From Endobacterium cereale (GTDB taxonomy: Bacteria > Pseudomonadota > Alphaproteobacteria > Rhizobiales > Rhizobiaceae): a stretch of 64,000 nucleotides of DNA. Shown here in pieces: positions 20,445 to 29,684 of the stretch. The notes under the pieces were generated by a model that did no database searches, was not told the origin of the DNA, and saw only the letters and a list, made by a program, of their open reading frames with translations. Position numbers and translations under genes: made by a program. The stretch covers positions 62,001-126,000 of the forward strand of contig NZ_WIXI01000022.1 in assembly GCF_009617585.1 (NCBI RefSeq), in the 5' to 3' direction. Within the stretch, counting starts at the first letter, position 1. Each line of letters opens with the position of its first letter.

Positions 20445-21533
20445 GTGCGTGTAGACCTGTTCGATTTCGATCTCCCCGACGACAATATCGCATTGCGGCC
20501 TGCCAATCCGCGTGACAGCGCGCGGCTGCTTGTCGTCAAGCCGGGGAACCACCCGGAGCTTGCCGACCATGTCGTGCGCGATCTCGTGGATTTCCTGCAG
20601 CCCGGCGACGCGCTTGTTTTCAACGACACGAAGGTTATTCCGGCCCAGCTGGAAGGCATCCGCCACCGCGAAGGTGCCGGAGGTCAGCAGGTGTCTGCCA
20701 CGCTGCACATGCGTACCGAGCCGGATGTATGGAAAGCGTTTGCCAAGCCGGGAAAACGCATCAAGATCGGCGACCGGATCGAATTCGGGCAATCCGATGC
20801 CAATACCTGCCTTCTCGGTTCGCTGATGGCGACGGTCGAGGAAAAAGGCGAGGGCGGCGAAGTTACATTGCGCTTCGATCTCTCGGGCCCGGCGCTTGAT
20901 GAGGCGATCATGGGATCGGGCCATATTCCGCTGCCGCCCTATATCGCCGCCAAACGACCGGAAGACGAGCAGGACCGCAAGGACTACCAGACGATTTATG
21001 CCCGCGAGGAAGGCGCCGTTGCAGCGCCCACCGCCGGCCTGCATTTCACTCCCGACCTGTCTGCGCGCCTCGACGCTGCCGGGATCGAACGGCATTTTGT
21101 GACGCTGCATGTCGGCGCCGGCACGTTTTTGCCGGTCAAGGCCGATGATACCGACGACCACAAGATGCACCTTGAAATCGGCCATGTTAGCGCCAAGACC
21201 GCGAAAGCCCTTAATGACGTCAAGGCGAGGGGCGGGCGCATCGTCTGTGTCGGCACTACGTCGCTGCGGCTGATCGAAAGCGCTGCCTCCGACGATGGTC
21301 GCGTTCATGCCTGGAGCGACGCCACGGGTATCTTCATCACGCCCGGTTATCGTTTCAAGGCAGTCGACCTGTTGATGACCAATTTCCACCTGCCGAAATC
21401 GACGCTGATGATGCTGGTCTCCGCCTTTGCCGGGCTGGAAACCATGCAGCGCGCTTACGCCCACGCGATCGACACCGGCTACCGTTTCTATTCCTATGGC
21501 GATTCCAGCCTGCTGCACCGGATGCCCCGATGA
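20445..21533 (+). CDS. queA: S-adenosylmethionine:tRNA ribosyltransferase-isomerase
   Basis: Builds epoxyqueuosine on tRNA by transferring the ribosyl part of SAM to preQ1-modified tRNA. The 362 residues begin at GTG ([19 protein letters not shown]), the typical opening; no ATG is available before the conserved RDSARLLV block. [61 protein letters not shown] and the C-terminal [17 protein letters not shown] are all present. The stop overlaps the ATG of tgt (ATGA), giving translational coupling with the enzyme of the preceding queuosine step. Confidence 0.97.
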   Translation: MRVDLFDFDLPDDNIALRPANPRDSARLLVVKPGNHPELADHVVRDLVDFLQPGDALVFNDTKVIPAQLEGIRHREGAGGQQVSATLHMRTEPDVWKAFAKPGKRIKIGDRIEFGQSDANTCLLGSLMATVEEKGEGGEVTLRFDLSGPALDEAIMGSGHIPLPPYIAAKRPEDEQDRKDYQTIYAREEGAVAAPTAGLHFTPDLSARLDAAGIERHFVTLHVGAGTFLPVKADDTDDHKMHLEIGHVSAKTAKALNDVKARGGRIVCVGTTSLRLIESAASDDGRVHAWSDATGIFITPGYRFKAVDLLMTNFHLPKSTLMMLVSAFAGLETMQRAYAHAIDTGYRFYSYGDSSLLHRMPR

Positions 21534-22660
21534 CCGAAAACTTTAAGTTCACCCTCAAGGCCACCAACGGCGGCGCCCGTCTTGGCGAAGTCTCTATGCC
21601 CAGAGGCACGATCCGCACGCCGGCCTTCATGCCGGTCGGCACGGTCGGCACCGTCAAGGCGATGTATCTGGATCAGGTGAAGGACACCGGCGCCGATATC
21701 ATTCTCGGCAACACCTATCACCTGATGCTGCGACCGGGTGCGGAGCGCGTGGCGCGCCTCGGCGGGTTGCACAAGCTGATCCGCTGGGATGGTCCGATCC
21801 TCACCGATTCGGGCGGGTTTCAGGTCATGTCGTTGTCCGGTCTTCGCAAGCTTGATGAGCAGGGCGTGACTTTCAAGAGCCATGTCGACGGTTCACTCCA
21901 TCACATGTCGCCTGAGCGCTCGATCGAGATCCAGGGCTTGCTGGGCTCGGATATCCAGATGCAGCTCGACGAGTGCGTGGCACTGCCTGCGGAACCGAAG
22001 GAGATCGAGCGGGCGATGGAAATGTCGTTGCGCTGGGCCGAGCGCTGCCGCGTTGCCTTTGGTGAGCAGGCCGGCAAGGCGATGTTCGGCATCGTGCAGG
22101 GTGGTGACATTCCGGCTTTGCGTATCCGCTCCGCCGAAGGCCTGAAGCAGCTGGACCTCAAGGGTTACGCGGTCGGCGGTCTCGCTGTCGGCGAACCGCA
22201 GGATGTGATGCTGTCCATGCTGGAGACTACGCTGCCAGTGTTGCCGACCGAAAAGCCACGTTACCTGATGGGCGTCGGCACACCGGACGATATCCTGAAG
22301 TCGGTGGCGCGCGGCATCGACATGTTTGACTGCGTCATGCCGACCCGTTCCGGCCGCCATGGCCTTGCCTTCACGCGCCGTGGCCGCGTCAATATCCGCA
22401 ATGCCCGCCACGCCGAGGACATGCGCCCACTCGACGAGGAATCGAGCTGCCCTGCCGCCCGCGATTATTCGCGCGCCTATCTGCACCACCTCGTCCGCTC
22501 GGATGAGGCGCTGGGCGGCATGCTGCTGTCGTGGAACAACCTTCACTATTATCAGGACCTGATGAAGGGCATCCGCCAGTCGATCGCTGAAGGCCGCTTT
22601 GAAGACTTCTATGCAGAGGCGCAGGAAAGCTGGGCCAAGGGCGATATCGACAAGCTCTGA
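21530..22660 (+). CDS. tgt: queuine/preQ1 tRNA-guanine transglycosylase
   Basis: Exchanges guanine 34 of GUN-anticodon tRNAs for preQ1. The 376 residues carry Asp93 in [12 protein letters not shown] and the proposed nucleophile Asp267 in [18 protein letters not shown]. The zinc site normally has Cys-x-Cys-x2-Cys before the histidine; here the segment reads [19 protein letters not shown], leaving only Cys307. Either the metal site is changed in this lineage or zinc is held differently. It overlaps queA by four bases and precedes recX by 14. Confidence 0.96.
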   Translation: MTENFKFTLKATNGGARLGEVSMPRGTIRTPAFMPVGTVGTVKAMYLDQVKDTGADIILGNTYHLMLRPGAERVARLGGLHKLIRWDGPILTDSGGFQVMSLSGLRKLDEQGVTFKSHVDGSLHHMSPERSIEIQGLLGSDIQMQLDECVALPAEPKEIERAMEMSLRWAERCRVAFGEQAGKAMFGIVQGGDIPALRIRSAEGLKQLDLKGYAVGGLAVGEPQDVMLSMLETTLPVLPTEKPRYLMGVGTPDDILKSVARGIDMFDCVMPTRSGRHGLAFTRRGRVNIRNARHAEDMRPLDEESSCPAARDYSRAYLHHLVRSDEALGGMLLSWNNLHYYQDLMKGIRQSIAEGRFEDFYAEAQESWAKGDIDKL

Positions 22661-22674
22661 GGAGATTTGGTGGC

Positions 22675-23241
22675 GTGAACGGAGAAGGCGATGAGGATGA
22701 ACAGGAACAGCCGACCGGCGTGACGCCGCGCATGCTGGCCTGGTCACGCAATTCCACCCTCTATCGCCTGTCGCGCCGGATGATGTCTGAGCGCGAGCTT
22801 TCCGACGCCATCAAGCGCAAGGCAAAGCAGAAATTCGAGGATATTTCCGACGAAGATTTGCGGGTGCTTGCCACATCGGCCCTCGAATTCGGCAAGACGC
22901 TTGGCGCCTTGAATGATCAGAACTATGCCGAGACGAAAGTCCGATCCGGGGTGCGCGGCGGGCGTTCGAAACGGATGATCCAGCGGAAACTGCAGGAAAA
23001 GGGCATCGATGCCGAGACCGCTTCGATAGCGCTTGAGGATGCAGATGACCCGCGAGCTGCCTTGGCCTATGCCCGCAAGCGCGGTTTTGGACCTTATCGG
23101 CGTGACGAAGCGGACGAGAAGCGGATCACCAAAGAGCTTTCCTCACTGGCGAGGCAAGGGTTCAGCCTTGAGATCTGCCGTCGGGTTGTCGCCCTTGATC
23201 GCGATGAAGCAGACGAGATGATGGTGGGGGCCACCTTCTAG
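22675..23241 (+). CDS. recX: regulatory protein RecX
   Basis: RecX inhibits RecA filament growth. The 188 residues start at GTG (MNGEGDEDEQEQ), with GGAG from the end of tgt as ribosome site; earlier GTGs run into stops. Three-helix RecX repeats are seen: LYRLSRRMMSERELSDAIKRKAKQKF, GRSKRMIQRKLQEKGI and the C-terminal LARQGFSLEICRRVVALD. Compared with E. coli RecX (about 166 residues) it has an acidic N-terminal extension. recA is not nearby; location after queA-tgt is the known rhizobial arrangement, and it is probably co-transcribed with them. Confidence 0.85.
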   Translation: MNGEGDEDEQEQPTGVTPRMLAWSRNSTLYRLSRRMMSERELSDAIKRKAKQKFEDISDEDLRVLATSALEFGKTLGALNDQNYAETKVRSGVRGGRSKRMIQRKLQEKGIDAETASIALEDADDPRAALAYARKRGFGPYRRDEADEKRITKELSSLARQGFSLEICRRVVALDRDEADEMMVGATF

Positions 23242-23279
23242 AGTCTGTCCGGGCTAGATTGGCGCGAAAGAGACGGAGC

Positions 23280-23996
23280 ATGTCAAAAACAAGTCGTCTG
23301 TTTGAAATGATTGCCGTCCTGCGCGCCCGCAGGAGGCCCGTCACCGCCATCGAACTTGCGCGCGAACTGGATGTGTCCGAGCGCAGCATTTACCGCGATA
23401 TCGAAACACTGCGCTCGCTGGGTGCTCCCGTCGATGGGCAGGCGGGTGTTGGATACGTCCTCAGCGAAGGTTTTTTCCTTCCGCAGTTCGCATTTTCACC
23501 AGAGGAATTGGATGCGTTGGTGCTTGGCCTGGGCTGGGTGCAACAACGCGCCGATCCTGCATTGGCGCGATCCAGCGAAAGCGCCCTGGCAAAGGTTCTT
23601 TCCGCCCGAAGCGACGGGCCTGCGCAGACCAATGAAGCACCGGCGCTCGTCGCCGCCTCGGCGTCTGAGCGCGGGGATTCCCCGCAGGCAGCCATGTTGC
23701 GCGATGCGATCCGTCGTCAGCGAAAAGTGGCGATCGATTATGAAGACGCGCAGGGCTCGTGGTCGGAGCGCACCATCTGGCCCATTGCCATCGTTTATTT
23801 CGATCACGTGCGCGTATTGGCGGCCTGGTGCGAAAAGCGATCGGCCTTCCGCCACTTCCGCGTCGATCGCTTGCAGGTGACGGCGATTTCGGAGGAACGT
23901 TACCCGGGGCGGCGCCAATCGCTCGTAACGCGGTGGCAACAACAGGACCGTGATTGGCGTTCGATCCTGACAGTTTCTGACAAGGCTGTGCGCTAG
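23280..23996 (+). CDS. YafY-type transcriptional regulator with HTH and WYL domains
   Basis: A 238-residue DNA-binding regulator. The N terminus is a DeoR/HTH_11 winged helix (SRLFEMIAVLRARRRPVTAIELARELDVSERSIYRDIETLRSLG, about 4-55), followed by the PQFAFSPEELDALVLGL linker and a WYL domain (about 135-230) with AIDYEDAQGSWSERTIWPIAIVYF and AAWCEKRSAFRHFRVDRL. WYL domains bind ligands such as nucleotides or nucleic acids. ATG 23280 begins the first helix; an upstream TTG is possible. The next gene, a DUF1330-like protein 48 bases downstream, is the probable target; this YafY plus small alpha/beta protein pairing is common. Confidence 0.88.
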   Translation: MSKTSRLFEMIAVLRARRRPVTAIELARELDVSERSIYRDIETLRSLGAPVDGQAGVGYVLSEGFFLPQFAFSPEELDALVLGLGWVQQRADPALARSSESALAKVLSARSDGPAQTNEAPALVAASASERGDSPQAAMLRDAIRRQRKVAIDYEDAQGSWSERTIWPIAIVYFDHVRVLAAWCEKRSAFRHFRVDRLQVTAISEERYPGRRQSLVTRWQQQDRDWRSILTVSDKAVR

Positions 23997-24044
23997 GAAT
24001 TGGCTAGCGCACTCACTTTGGGTGCATGGTCAAAGGAAAGATAA

Positions 24045-24416
24045 ATGGTCGCGTTGTCACCCACCGCCCTTGAGGCCTTCTTCGCCGAGGACGACAATTC
24101 CGCTGTCGTCATGTTGAACCTGATACGTTTCGAACCCGATGGCGGCCGGGAACGGTATCGACAATACCTCGACTTGGCCAAGCCATGCCTGGCACGGTTC
24201 GGCGCGAAAATTCTGTTCTCGGGCGATGGTTTACCGCTGCTGACGGCGGGTCAGGCAGAGCAATGGGATGCCGTCACGGTGGTTCAGTATCCGCACAGGT
24301 CCTCATTCAGGGATATGGTCGGTGATCCACAATACCAGATTGCCTTCAAAGTCGGGGAAGCAGCCATCGCCGACATCGTGCTTCAGCCTCTCAAGCATTT
24401 CGGCGGTTTGACGTGA
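24045..24416 (+). CDS. DUF1330-like (dimeric alpha/beta barrel) protein
   Basis: A 123-residue cytoplasmic protein with the ferredoxin-like dimeric barrel pattern: VVMLNLIRFEPDGGRERYRQYLD, a central glycine-rich strand (GAKILFSGDGLP), WDAVTVVQYPHRSSFRDMVGDPQY and a C-terminal helix. This fits the DUF1330/ABM group, whose members are often small oxygenase-like or detoxification proteins without established substrate. It follows a WYL regulator in the same direction and lies before a hairpin. No catalytic residue can be named. Confidence 0.7.
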   Translation: MVALSPTALEAFFAEDDNSAVVMLNLIRFEPDGGRERYRQYLDLAKPCLARFGAKILFSGDGLPLLTAGQAEQWDAVTVVQYPHRSSFRDMVGDPQYQIAFKVGEAAIADIVLQPLKHFGGLT

Positions 24417-24452
24417 GACGATCTCGCCGGATCGCCTTTGGCGAGAGAACAA

Positions 24453-24490
24453 AGACCGACCAGCAACTGTGCGGGTCGGCTCGTTTTTTT
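24453..24490 (+). terminator. probable terminator after the DUF1330 gene
   Basis: CCGACC (24456-24461) and GGTCGG (24474-24479) enclose a 12-base loop, then CTCG and seven Ts. Confidence 0.6.
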
Positions 24491-24546
24491 GGATGTCTTC
24501 TGAATAAAACCGTGTCTCATGACACTAGCGGCCATGTGCCCAAAGT

Positions 24547-24972
24547 CTAGATGCCGGTGCTGGCCGTGTTCTTCAGCACGCGCACGCCGTTCACCTTGTA
24601 GCTGCCATCGTCCATCAGCCGCATCTCGTAAATCGCCGTCCAGTCCTTGCCGCCGGGGCCTGTGATCATCACTTCCTGCAGTACCATCTCACCGCCGCCG
24701 ACCAGTTTGGAGCGGCCGAAGGCATAGTTGCCGGCGTGAAAGATCGCGTCGTAGTTTTTCTGCACCATCTCGAAGAAACGCTTTTCATCCGGGAAAAGCC
24801 CACGAATGCCGGGGGAGGCGAAGGAATAGGCCCTTCCCGCATCCTGTGCCTTCATGGCGGCGATCTGCTCGCTGATAATGGACTGGGCATCTGCGACCGG
24901 ATCCTCGGCGTGGGCCGGCACAACCGATGAGAAGAGCGCGTAAACTGCAACGATCAGGCTGGGGACGTGCAT
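24547..24972 (-). CDS. secreted DUF4864 protein
   Basis: A 141-residue protein with a signal peptide (MHVPSLIVAVYALFSSVVPAHA, cleavage near residue 22). The mature part fits DUF4864: ISEQIAAMKAQDAGRAYSFASPGIRGLFP, FFEMVQKNYDAIFHA and the strands MVLQEVMITGPGGKDWTAIYEMRLMDDGSYKVNGVRVLK. The layout (helix, then curved sheet) resembles NTF2/SnoaL-like proteins, but the role is unknown. It is a single gene, convergent with the DUF1330 gene and divergent from the MFS gene. Confidence 0.82.
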   Translation of the reverse strand: MHVPSLIVAVYALFSSVVPAHAEDPVADAQSIISEQIAAMKAQDAGRAYSFASPGIRGLFPDEKRFFEMVQKNYDAIFHAGNYAFGRSKLVGGGEMVLQEVMITGPGGKDWTAIYEMRLMDDGSYKVNGVRVLKNTASTGI

Positions 24973-25164
24973 CGGCGTTCTCCATGGCGATTGAATAAGG
25001 CTAGCGCTATTTCAGAAAAATTGAAGATGCCGAACTGAAGATTCTCAGTCGAAATTTCACCATTGTCCGCCTTTTGCGTATGGCAGCCCTGCCCAACGCT
25101 GTCTTGCCGCGTTCATCTTGTGGTGCGAAGAGGAGCCGCAAAACTGATTCCCCGGAATGATGAC

Positions 25165-26337
25165 ATGACCACGCTTGCGCCGCCCGCGCTGATCTTTTTC
25201 TGCAATTCGATCCTGTTCGTTTCGCTGTTTACCCGGCTTCCCTCCATTCAGGCAGGGCTTGGGGTCGACAAGGCGGTGCTGGGCTTGTCACTTCTTGGCG
25301 CTCCGATTGGAACGCTGGTGGCTCTATCTGTAGCCGGGCGGATTACCGAACGGATGACGCCTCGCATCACCGCACCTCTGATGCTGACGACATGCGCCAT
25401 CATCATGCCGCTGATCACCATCGCGCCAATAGTGCCGTTCTTCCTGCTTTTCATTTTATACGGCTTCTTTCGCACCATCATGGATGTTGCCGCCAACATG
25501 ATCGCTACCGGCACCGAAAAACGCACCGGCGTGAAGGTTCTGTCGCGCAGCCATGGTTTCTGGTCGGTCGGATTGCTGCTCGGCTCGCTGGCATCCGGCT
25601 TCGTGGCGGCGAGGGGCGTGTCGCCGTTCTACCATCAGGCCACCGCTTCGGCTCTGGTGATGATCGCCTGCCTCGTCATCCTGCGCATCACACCAAAGGA
25701 CGATACCGCAACCGAAATAATACCTGCTACGAAACGATCGACGATTTTCGTCCTGCCCGATCGCACCATTCTGCTGATCTGCGTCATGGTTTTCGGCATA
25801 TGCATCACCGAAGGCGCCATTTATGATTGGGGCATCTTCTTCCTGCAGGAACACGTCGGTGCAAACGCCGCCACAGCGGGCATCATCTACGCCTGTTTCA
25901 CACTCGGCATGGGCCTGATGCGGATGTGCGGCGATTCGTTACGGCAGCGTTACGGCACGATGACCTTGGTGCGCGGTTCAGCTCTGATGGTGATCCTCGG
26001 CCTGATCGGCATGCTGGTGACGCCTGGCCTTATCCTCACCGGCGTCGCGTTTTTCGTGATCGGTTGCGGTATCGCGCTGGGTTATCCGCTGGCGGTCGCC
26101 ACCACGATCGAACGCGGCAAGGGCAAGCCGGCCGACAACCTCGCTGCGCTGTCCTTGACGCTGATGCTGTCAACGATCGGCGTGCCGCCGGTGCTCGGTT
26201 TCGTTGCCGAAACATTCGGTCTGCTGGCGAGCTTTGCCGTGCTTTTGCCGTTCGCAGCACTAAGCTTTTTCATGGCGCCAGTCTCGCAGGGACAACGGCC
26301 AGGCTTTCGGCCTGGCTGGCGCCGATCAGCGCGATAG
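25165..26337 (+). CDS. major facilitator superfamily transporter
   Basis: A 390-residue inner-membrane carrier with about 12 hydrophobic segments. Visible MFS traits are the first-helix FFCNSILFVSLFTRLPSIQAGLG, the loop motif GRITERMTPRI after helix 2, and symmetry between halves (second half starts near ILLICVMVFGICITEGAIYDWG). It resembles the sugar- or drug-exporter type of rhizobial MFS protein, but the substrate is not evident. ATG 25165 was chosen because it begins just before helix 1. Its last four codons overlap the 3' end of the convergent GGDEF-EAL gene by 12 bases. Confidence 0.85.
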   Translation: MTTLAPPALIFFCNSILFVSLFTRLPSIQAGLGVDKAVLGLSLLGAPIGTLVALSVAGRITERMTPRITAPLMLTTCAIIMPLITIAPIVPFFLLFILYGFFRTIMDVAANMIATGTEKRTGVKVLSRSHGFWSVGLLLGSLASGFVAARGVSPFYHQATASALVMIACLVILRITPKDDTATEIIPATKRSTIFVLPDRTILLICVMVFGICITEGAIYDWGIFFLQEHVGANAATAGIIYACFTLGMGLMRMCGDSLRQRYGTMTLVRGSALMVILGLIGMLVTPGLILTGVAFFVIGCGIALGYPLAVATTIERGKGKPADNLAALSLTLMLSTIGVPPVLGFVAETFGLLASFAVLLPFAALSFFMAPVSQGQRPGFRPGWRRSAR

Positions 26338-28299
26338 CACGCGCGATCCAACGGTCGATCTGACCGCCGGGGCAGGGCGGCCGACATAATAGCCCTGCGC
26401 GAAATCGATATTCATGTCACGCAGGCATTGCAGTTGCTCTTCACTCTCGACCCCTTCGACGAGGATATTGGGGCCGCGATGTCGTACCAGATCAACGATG
26501 TCGCCGAGCATGAGACGGCCACGCTCAGTGTCGATATCATGCAGGAACGAGCGGTCGATCTTGACGGTGTCGAAATCGATCAGCCGCAGCCATGACAGGC
26601 CGGCAAAACCGGTACCGAAATCATCGAGCCAGATGCGGATACCAAGCATCTTCAGGTCGCTGATGCAGCGCAGGACGTCCGAATGGATCTCCATATCGAG
26701 ACCTTCAGTGATCTCGAATGCCAGCCGGTTGCCGGAAATGCCGGTCTCGCCCAGAACTGCGGCGATACTTGCGGCAAAGCCGGGCGTGCGCAGCTGGATC
26801 GGCGAGACATTGACGCTGACGACATCAGCCTGATTTGTGGCAAGCATTTCGCGGCAGACTGTGCGGATAGCCCATTTTCCGAGTTCGAGGATGATACCGG
26901 TTCGTTCCGCTATCGGAATGAAAAGGGTGGGCGAGATATTGTCACCGTCCAGCGTCTTCAGCCGCATCAGCGCTTCGGCGGCATCCTGACTGCCGGTCTT
27001 GAGATCCACCAGAGGCTGATAGACCATAGAGACAAGATTCTGGGTCACGGCAATCTTCAGCAATGCAGCGATATTCTCGCTTTCGTCGCTGGTATGCGGA
27101 TCGTTCGGATCGAACACACGGGCGCAATTGCGGCCATGTGCCTTTGCGCTGTAAAGCGCGCGATCGGCTTCGTGGATGATCTTTTCCAGCTTGGCGCCGA
27201 TATGATCGCGTGTAAAGGCGGCGCCGACACTGACGGTGACGATGGCCGTGCCATCACGACGCTCTATATGCGGCGCGCCAAGCGCTTCGACGGTAAAGCG
27301 GATCTTTTCGGCGAGCGCTGCCACATCGGCACGGCTGTCCACGCGAGCGAGCACGATGAATTCCTCACCACCGTAGCGGCCAATCGAGCCGCCTTGTGGT
27401 TCGACCGCCTCACGAATGGTGTTGGCGACCGTGATCAGGCAATGGTCGCCCTGAATATGGCCGTAGCCATCATTGTACTTCTTGAAGAAATCGACATCGA
27501 CCAGAATGGCGGCAAAACCGCGGCCTTCGCCTTGCCATGCGTTCCAGTAAGTGCGGAGTCGCTGGTCGACGGCGCGGCGGTTGTCGAGGCCTGTCAGGTA
27601 ATCGGTATTCGACATCCGCAGGAGCGCGGCGCCTCGCTCCGTCGCTTCCGTCTGGCGCAGTTTGGCTTCATGCGCATTCAGGAAGACGTGGTAACGCTCC
27701 ACGTTCAGCTTCCAGTTCACATAGGAGGTGAACACGAAGCAGGACAGATAGAACGTTGTGAATCCGAACGCATAAGCGCTGTCGGGCGGGAAGAAAAACA
27801 GAAGCGATGCCAGAAACGCGAATAATATCGCGCCCGATGAGGCAATAGACAGCATGAACGGGAAGTTGAAGAACAGATTGGCGCCCATCATGAAGATCGC
27901 ACCAAAAATCATGTAATAGGACAGGCTTTCCGCGTGGGTCGTGTGCAGCGCCGGCACAAGCCAGCCGACATAGGCGACGACCAGTGCAACGGCACTTGTG
28001 CGATCAAGCCAACGCGCCTTCACCTTCAACGCCACCAACAACTCGAGCGCTGCTAGTGCCAGAAATGACACGATCAAACGTGCCCCTGCCGCCTGAATTG
28101 CGACATCGGGAATCATCAGAAAATCGGTAGCGGAATAGGCTAGATAGGACAGAACAGCGATCCACAGACCCTTGCGGGTTGCCGTCGCGCGCCCCTGCTC
28201 GTCGGCTTCGCGATAAAGCCCACGAAGCTCCGACGACGTCGGTCGCTCAAGCGACTTCTGAAGGTCTGTCTCGATCGCATCGGCAAATGTGTGCTTCAT
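26326..28299 (-). CDS. membrane GGDEF-EAL cyclic di-GMP enzyme
   Basis: A 657-residue protein with six N-terminal membrane helices (about 45-200), a GGDEF domain (about 225-395) and an EAL domain (about 410-645). The diguanylate cyclase active site is intact (GGEEF at 310-314), but the inhibitory RxxD site is replaced by PQGG. The EAL domain keeps Glu442-Ala-Leu, Asn497, Glu529, the DDFGTG loop at 559-564 and Lys580, so phosphodiesterase activity is likely. Which activity dominates cannot be told. It is divergent from a PhcB-like methyltransferase across 281 bases. Confidence 0.95.
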   Translation of the reverse strand: MKHTFADAIETDLQKSLERPTSSELRGLYREADEQGRATATRKGLWIAVLSYLAYSATDFLMIPDVAIQAAGARLIVSFLALAALELLVALKVKARWLDRTSAVALVVAYVGWLVPALHTTHAESLSYYMIFGAIFMMGANLFFNFPFMLSIASSGAILFAFLASLLFFFPPDSAYAFGFTTFYLSCFVFTSYVNWKLNVERYHVFLNAHEAKLRQTEATERGAALLRMSNTDYLTGLDNRRAVDQRLRTYWNAWQGEGRGFAAILVDVDFFKKYNDGYGHIQGDHCLITVANTIREAVEPQGGSIGRYGGEEFIVLARVDSRADVAALAEKIRFTVEALGAPHIERRDGTAIVTVSVGAAFTRDHIGAKLEKIIHEADRALYSAKAHGRNCARVFDPNDPHTSDESENIAALLKIAVTQNLVSMVYQPLVDLKTGSQDAAEALMRLKTLDGDNISPTLFIPIAERTGIILELGKWAIRTVCREMLATNQADVVSVNVSPIQLRTPGFAASIAAVLGETGISGNRLAFEITEGLDMEIHSDVLRCISDLKMLGIRIWLDDFGTGFAGLSWLRLIDFDTVKIDRSFLHDIDTERGRLMLGDIVDLVRHRGPNILVEGVESEEQLQCLRDMNIDFAQGYYVGRPAPAVRSTVGSRVLSR

Positions 28300-28580
28300 G
28301 CACTGTCCTATTCTTCTCGGCCCGTTTCGGGATATTCGAACTCCCTAACAGAACCATCGGCAAGCCGGCAGATCGGGTTCCGCCATCAAGCTTACATCCC
28401 GTAAATTTACGGGTAAGGCACTTAACTTTTCTTGAATCTTCAACGGTCAACCCGACGGATGTGCCATGCATGGAATTTGATAGTTAATCATTAATGCAAG
28501 TCTATGGTGCGTTTTTAGATGTATCGTGTTTGATTGGAGCCGTTAATAATTCATTCACGTTAGCAGTGGGGTAATGTCAC
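28300..28580. promoter_or_regulatory. divergent promoter region of the GGDEF-EAL and methyltransferase genes
   Basis: A 281-base gap, A+T-richer than its surroundings in the half near 28420-28560. No confident sigma factor box or named operator was recognised. Confidence 0.3.
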
Positions 28581-29627
28581 GTGAACCAGATCAAGTTGCA
28601 ATTCGACGGCCATAGTCTCATCACGCCGAAACAGATCGCCGATGAAATCTCGGTCGAAAAGGCGGACAATTTCGACAGCCAGCTCGCCTCGGGGAAGGGC
28701 GAGGTGGCGCTTCTGCTGGAGCTTGCTCGCCAGCAGTTCGACAGAAACGACAATCCGACTGCCATTATCGACAGGATCACGCTGTCGCTGCACGATTTGC
28801 GTGGGCGGCTGCATCAGAGCGTCTGGCTGGAACTGGTACCGCTGATTCAAAACCATCCGGTGACCGCCTATTTCCTTGAAGATCCGGTGACGCGCTGGTC
28901 CTGGGACAAGCCGCGCGGTTATTCCGGCGATGCGAGCCTGCTCGACCTGATCTATCGCCATGAATGCGTTTCGGACATGATTGCCGCGGCTTCCGAACGC
29001 GGCAAGGCGCTGTTCGAATATACCAGCACCGCGCCGTCCTCCCAGGCCAACTGGGACCGTCGCGACATTCTTGCGCGCTTCGTCGATGAGGTGGCGGCAG
29101 AGAAGGGACCGGAAACGGAAGTGCTCAGCATTGCCGCCGGCCATCTGCGCGAAGTGGAATGCTCCGAAGCTGCCAAGAGCGGTGGCCTGAAGCGTTACGT
29201 TGCGCTCGATCAAGACCCCGTCAGCATCGGCACGATCACTCGCGATTACGCGAAAATGGGCGTGGAAGCGATCGACGGGTCGGTTCGCCAGATCCTGGCC
29301 AAGCGTATCGAACCGGGACAGTTCGATCTCGTTTATGCATCCGGTCTTTACGATTATCTGGTCGACAAGGTGGCTATCAAGCTCACCCAGCGTGCGCTCG
29401 ACATGCTGAAGCCGGGCGGCACGTTCCTGTTCGCCAACTATTCCTACCCGATCGTGGTGGACGGTTATATCGAGACCTTCATGAACTGGCAGCTGTTGCT
29501 GCGCTCGGAAGCCGACATGTGGAACATCATCAATGCCTGCAAGGATGATGGCCACGACTACGAAACCAGCGTTTTCTTCGGCAAGAACCGCAATATCGTC
29601 TACGGCGTCATGAAGCGCAAAGACTGA
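28581..29627 (+). CDS. PhcB-like class I SAM-dependent methyltransferase
   Basis: A 348-residue cytoplasmic enzyme. The GTG at 28581 opens MNQIKLQFDGHSLITPKQIADE. The N-terminal helical part contains the WSWDKPRGYSGDASLLDLIY motif typical of PhcB-type proteins, which in Ralstonia make the 3-hydroxypalmitate methyl ester quorum signal. The C-terminal Rossmann part shows SAM motif I (ETEVLSIAAGHLREV), the acidic strand end KRYVALDQD, and FDLVYASGLYDYL. Rhizobial relatives are often annotated as extracellular factor biosynthesis proteins, but a signal product here is unproven. The substrate may be a fatty acid or something else. It stands alone on its strand, divergent from the c-di-GMP enzyme. 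Confidence 0.72.
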   Translation: MNQIKLQFDGHSLITPKQIADEISVEKADNFDSQLASGKGEVALLLELARQQFDRNDNPTAIIDRITLSLHDLRGRLHQSVWLELVPLIQNHPVTAYFLEDPVTRWSWDKPRGYSGDASLLDLIYRHECVSDMIAAASERGKALFEYTSTAPSSQANWDRRDILARFVDEVAAEKGPETEVLSIAAGHLREVECSEAAKSGGLKRYVALDQDPVSIGTITRDYAKMGVEAIDGSVRQILAKRIEPGQFDLVYASGLYDYLVDKVAIKLTQRALDMLKPGGTFLFANYSYPIVVDGYIETFMNWQLLLRSEADMWNIINACKDDGHDYETSVFFGKNRNIVYGVMKRKD

Positions 29628-29636
29628 CGTCTTTGG

Positions 29637-29656
29637 CGGGCAGGGGAACCTGCCCG
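29637..29656. terminator. hairpin between convergent methyltransferase and antiporter genes
   Basis: CGGGCAGG (29637-29644), loop GGAA, CCTGCCCG (29649-29656). No T run on either side, so termination is plausible but weakly supported. Confidence 0.4.
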
Positions 29657-29684
29657 TCACGCCTCCAGCCGCCGCACGCCCTGC

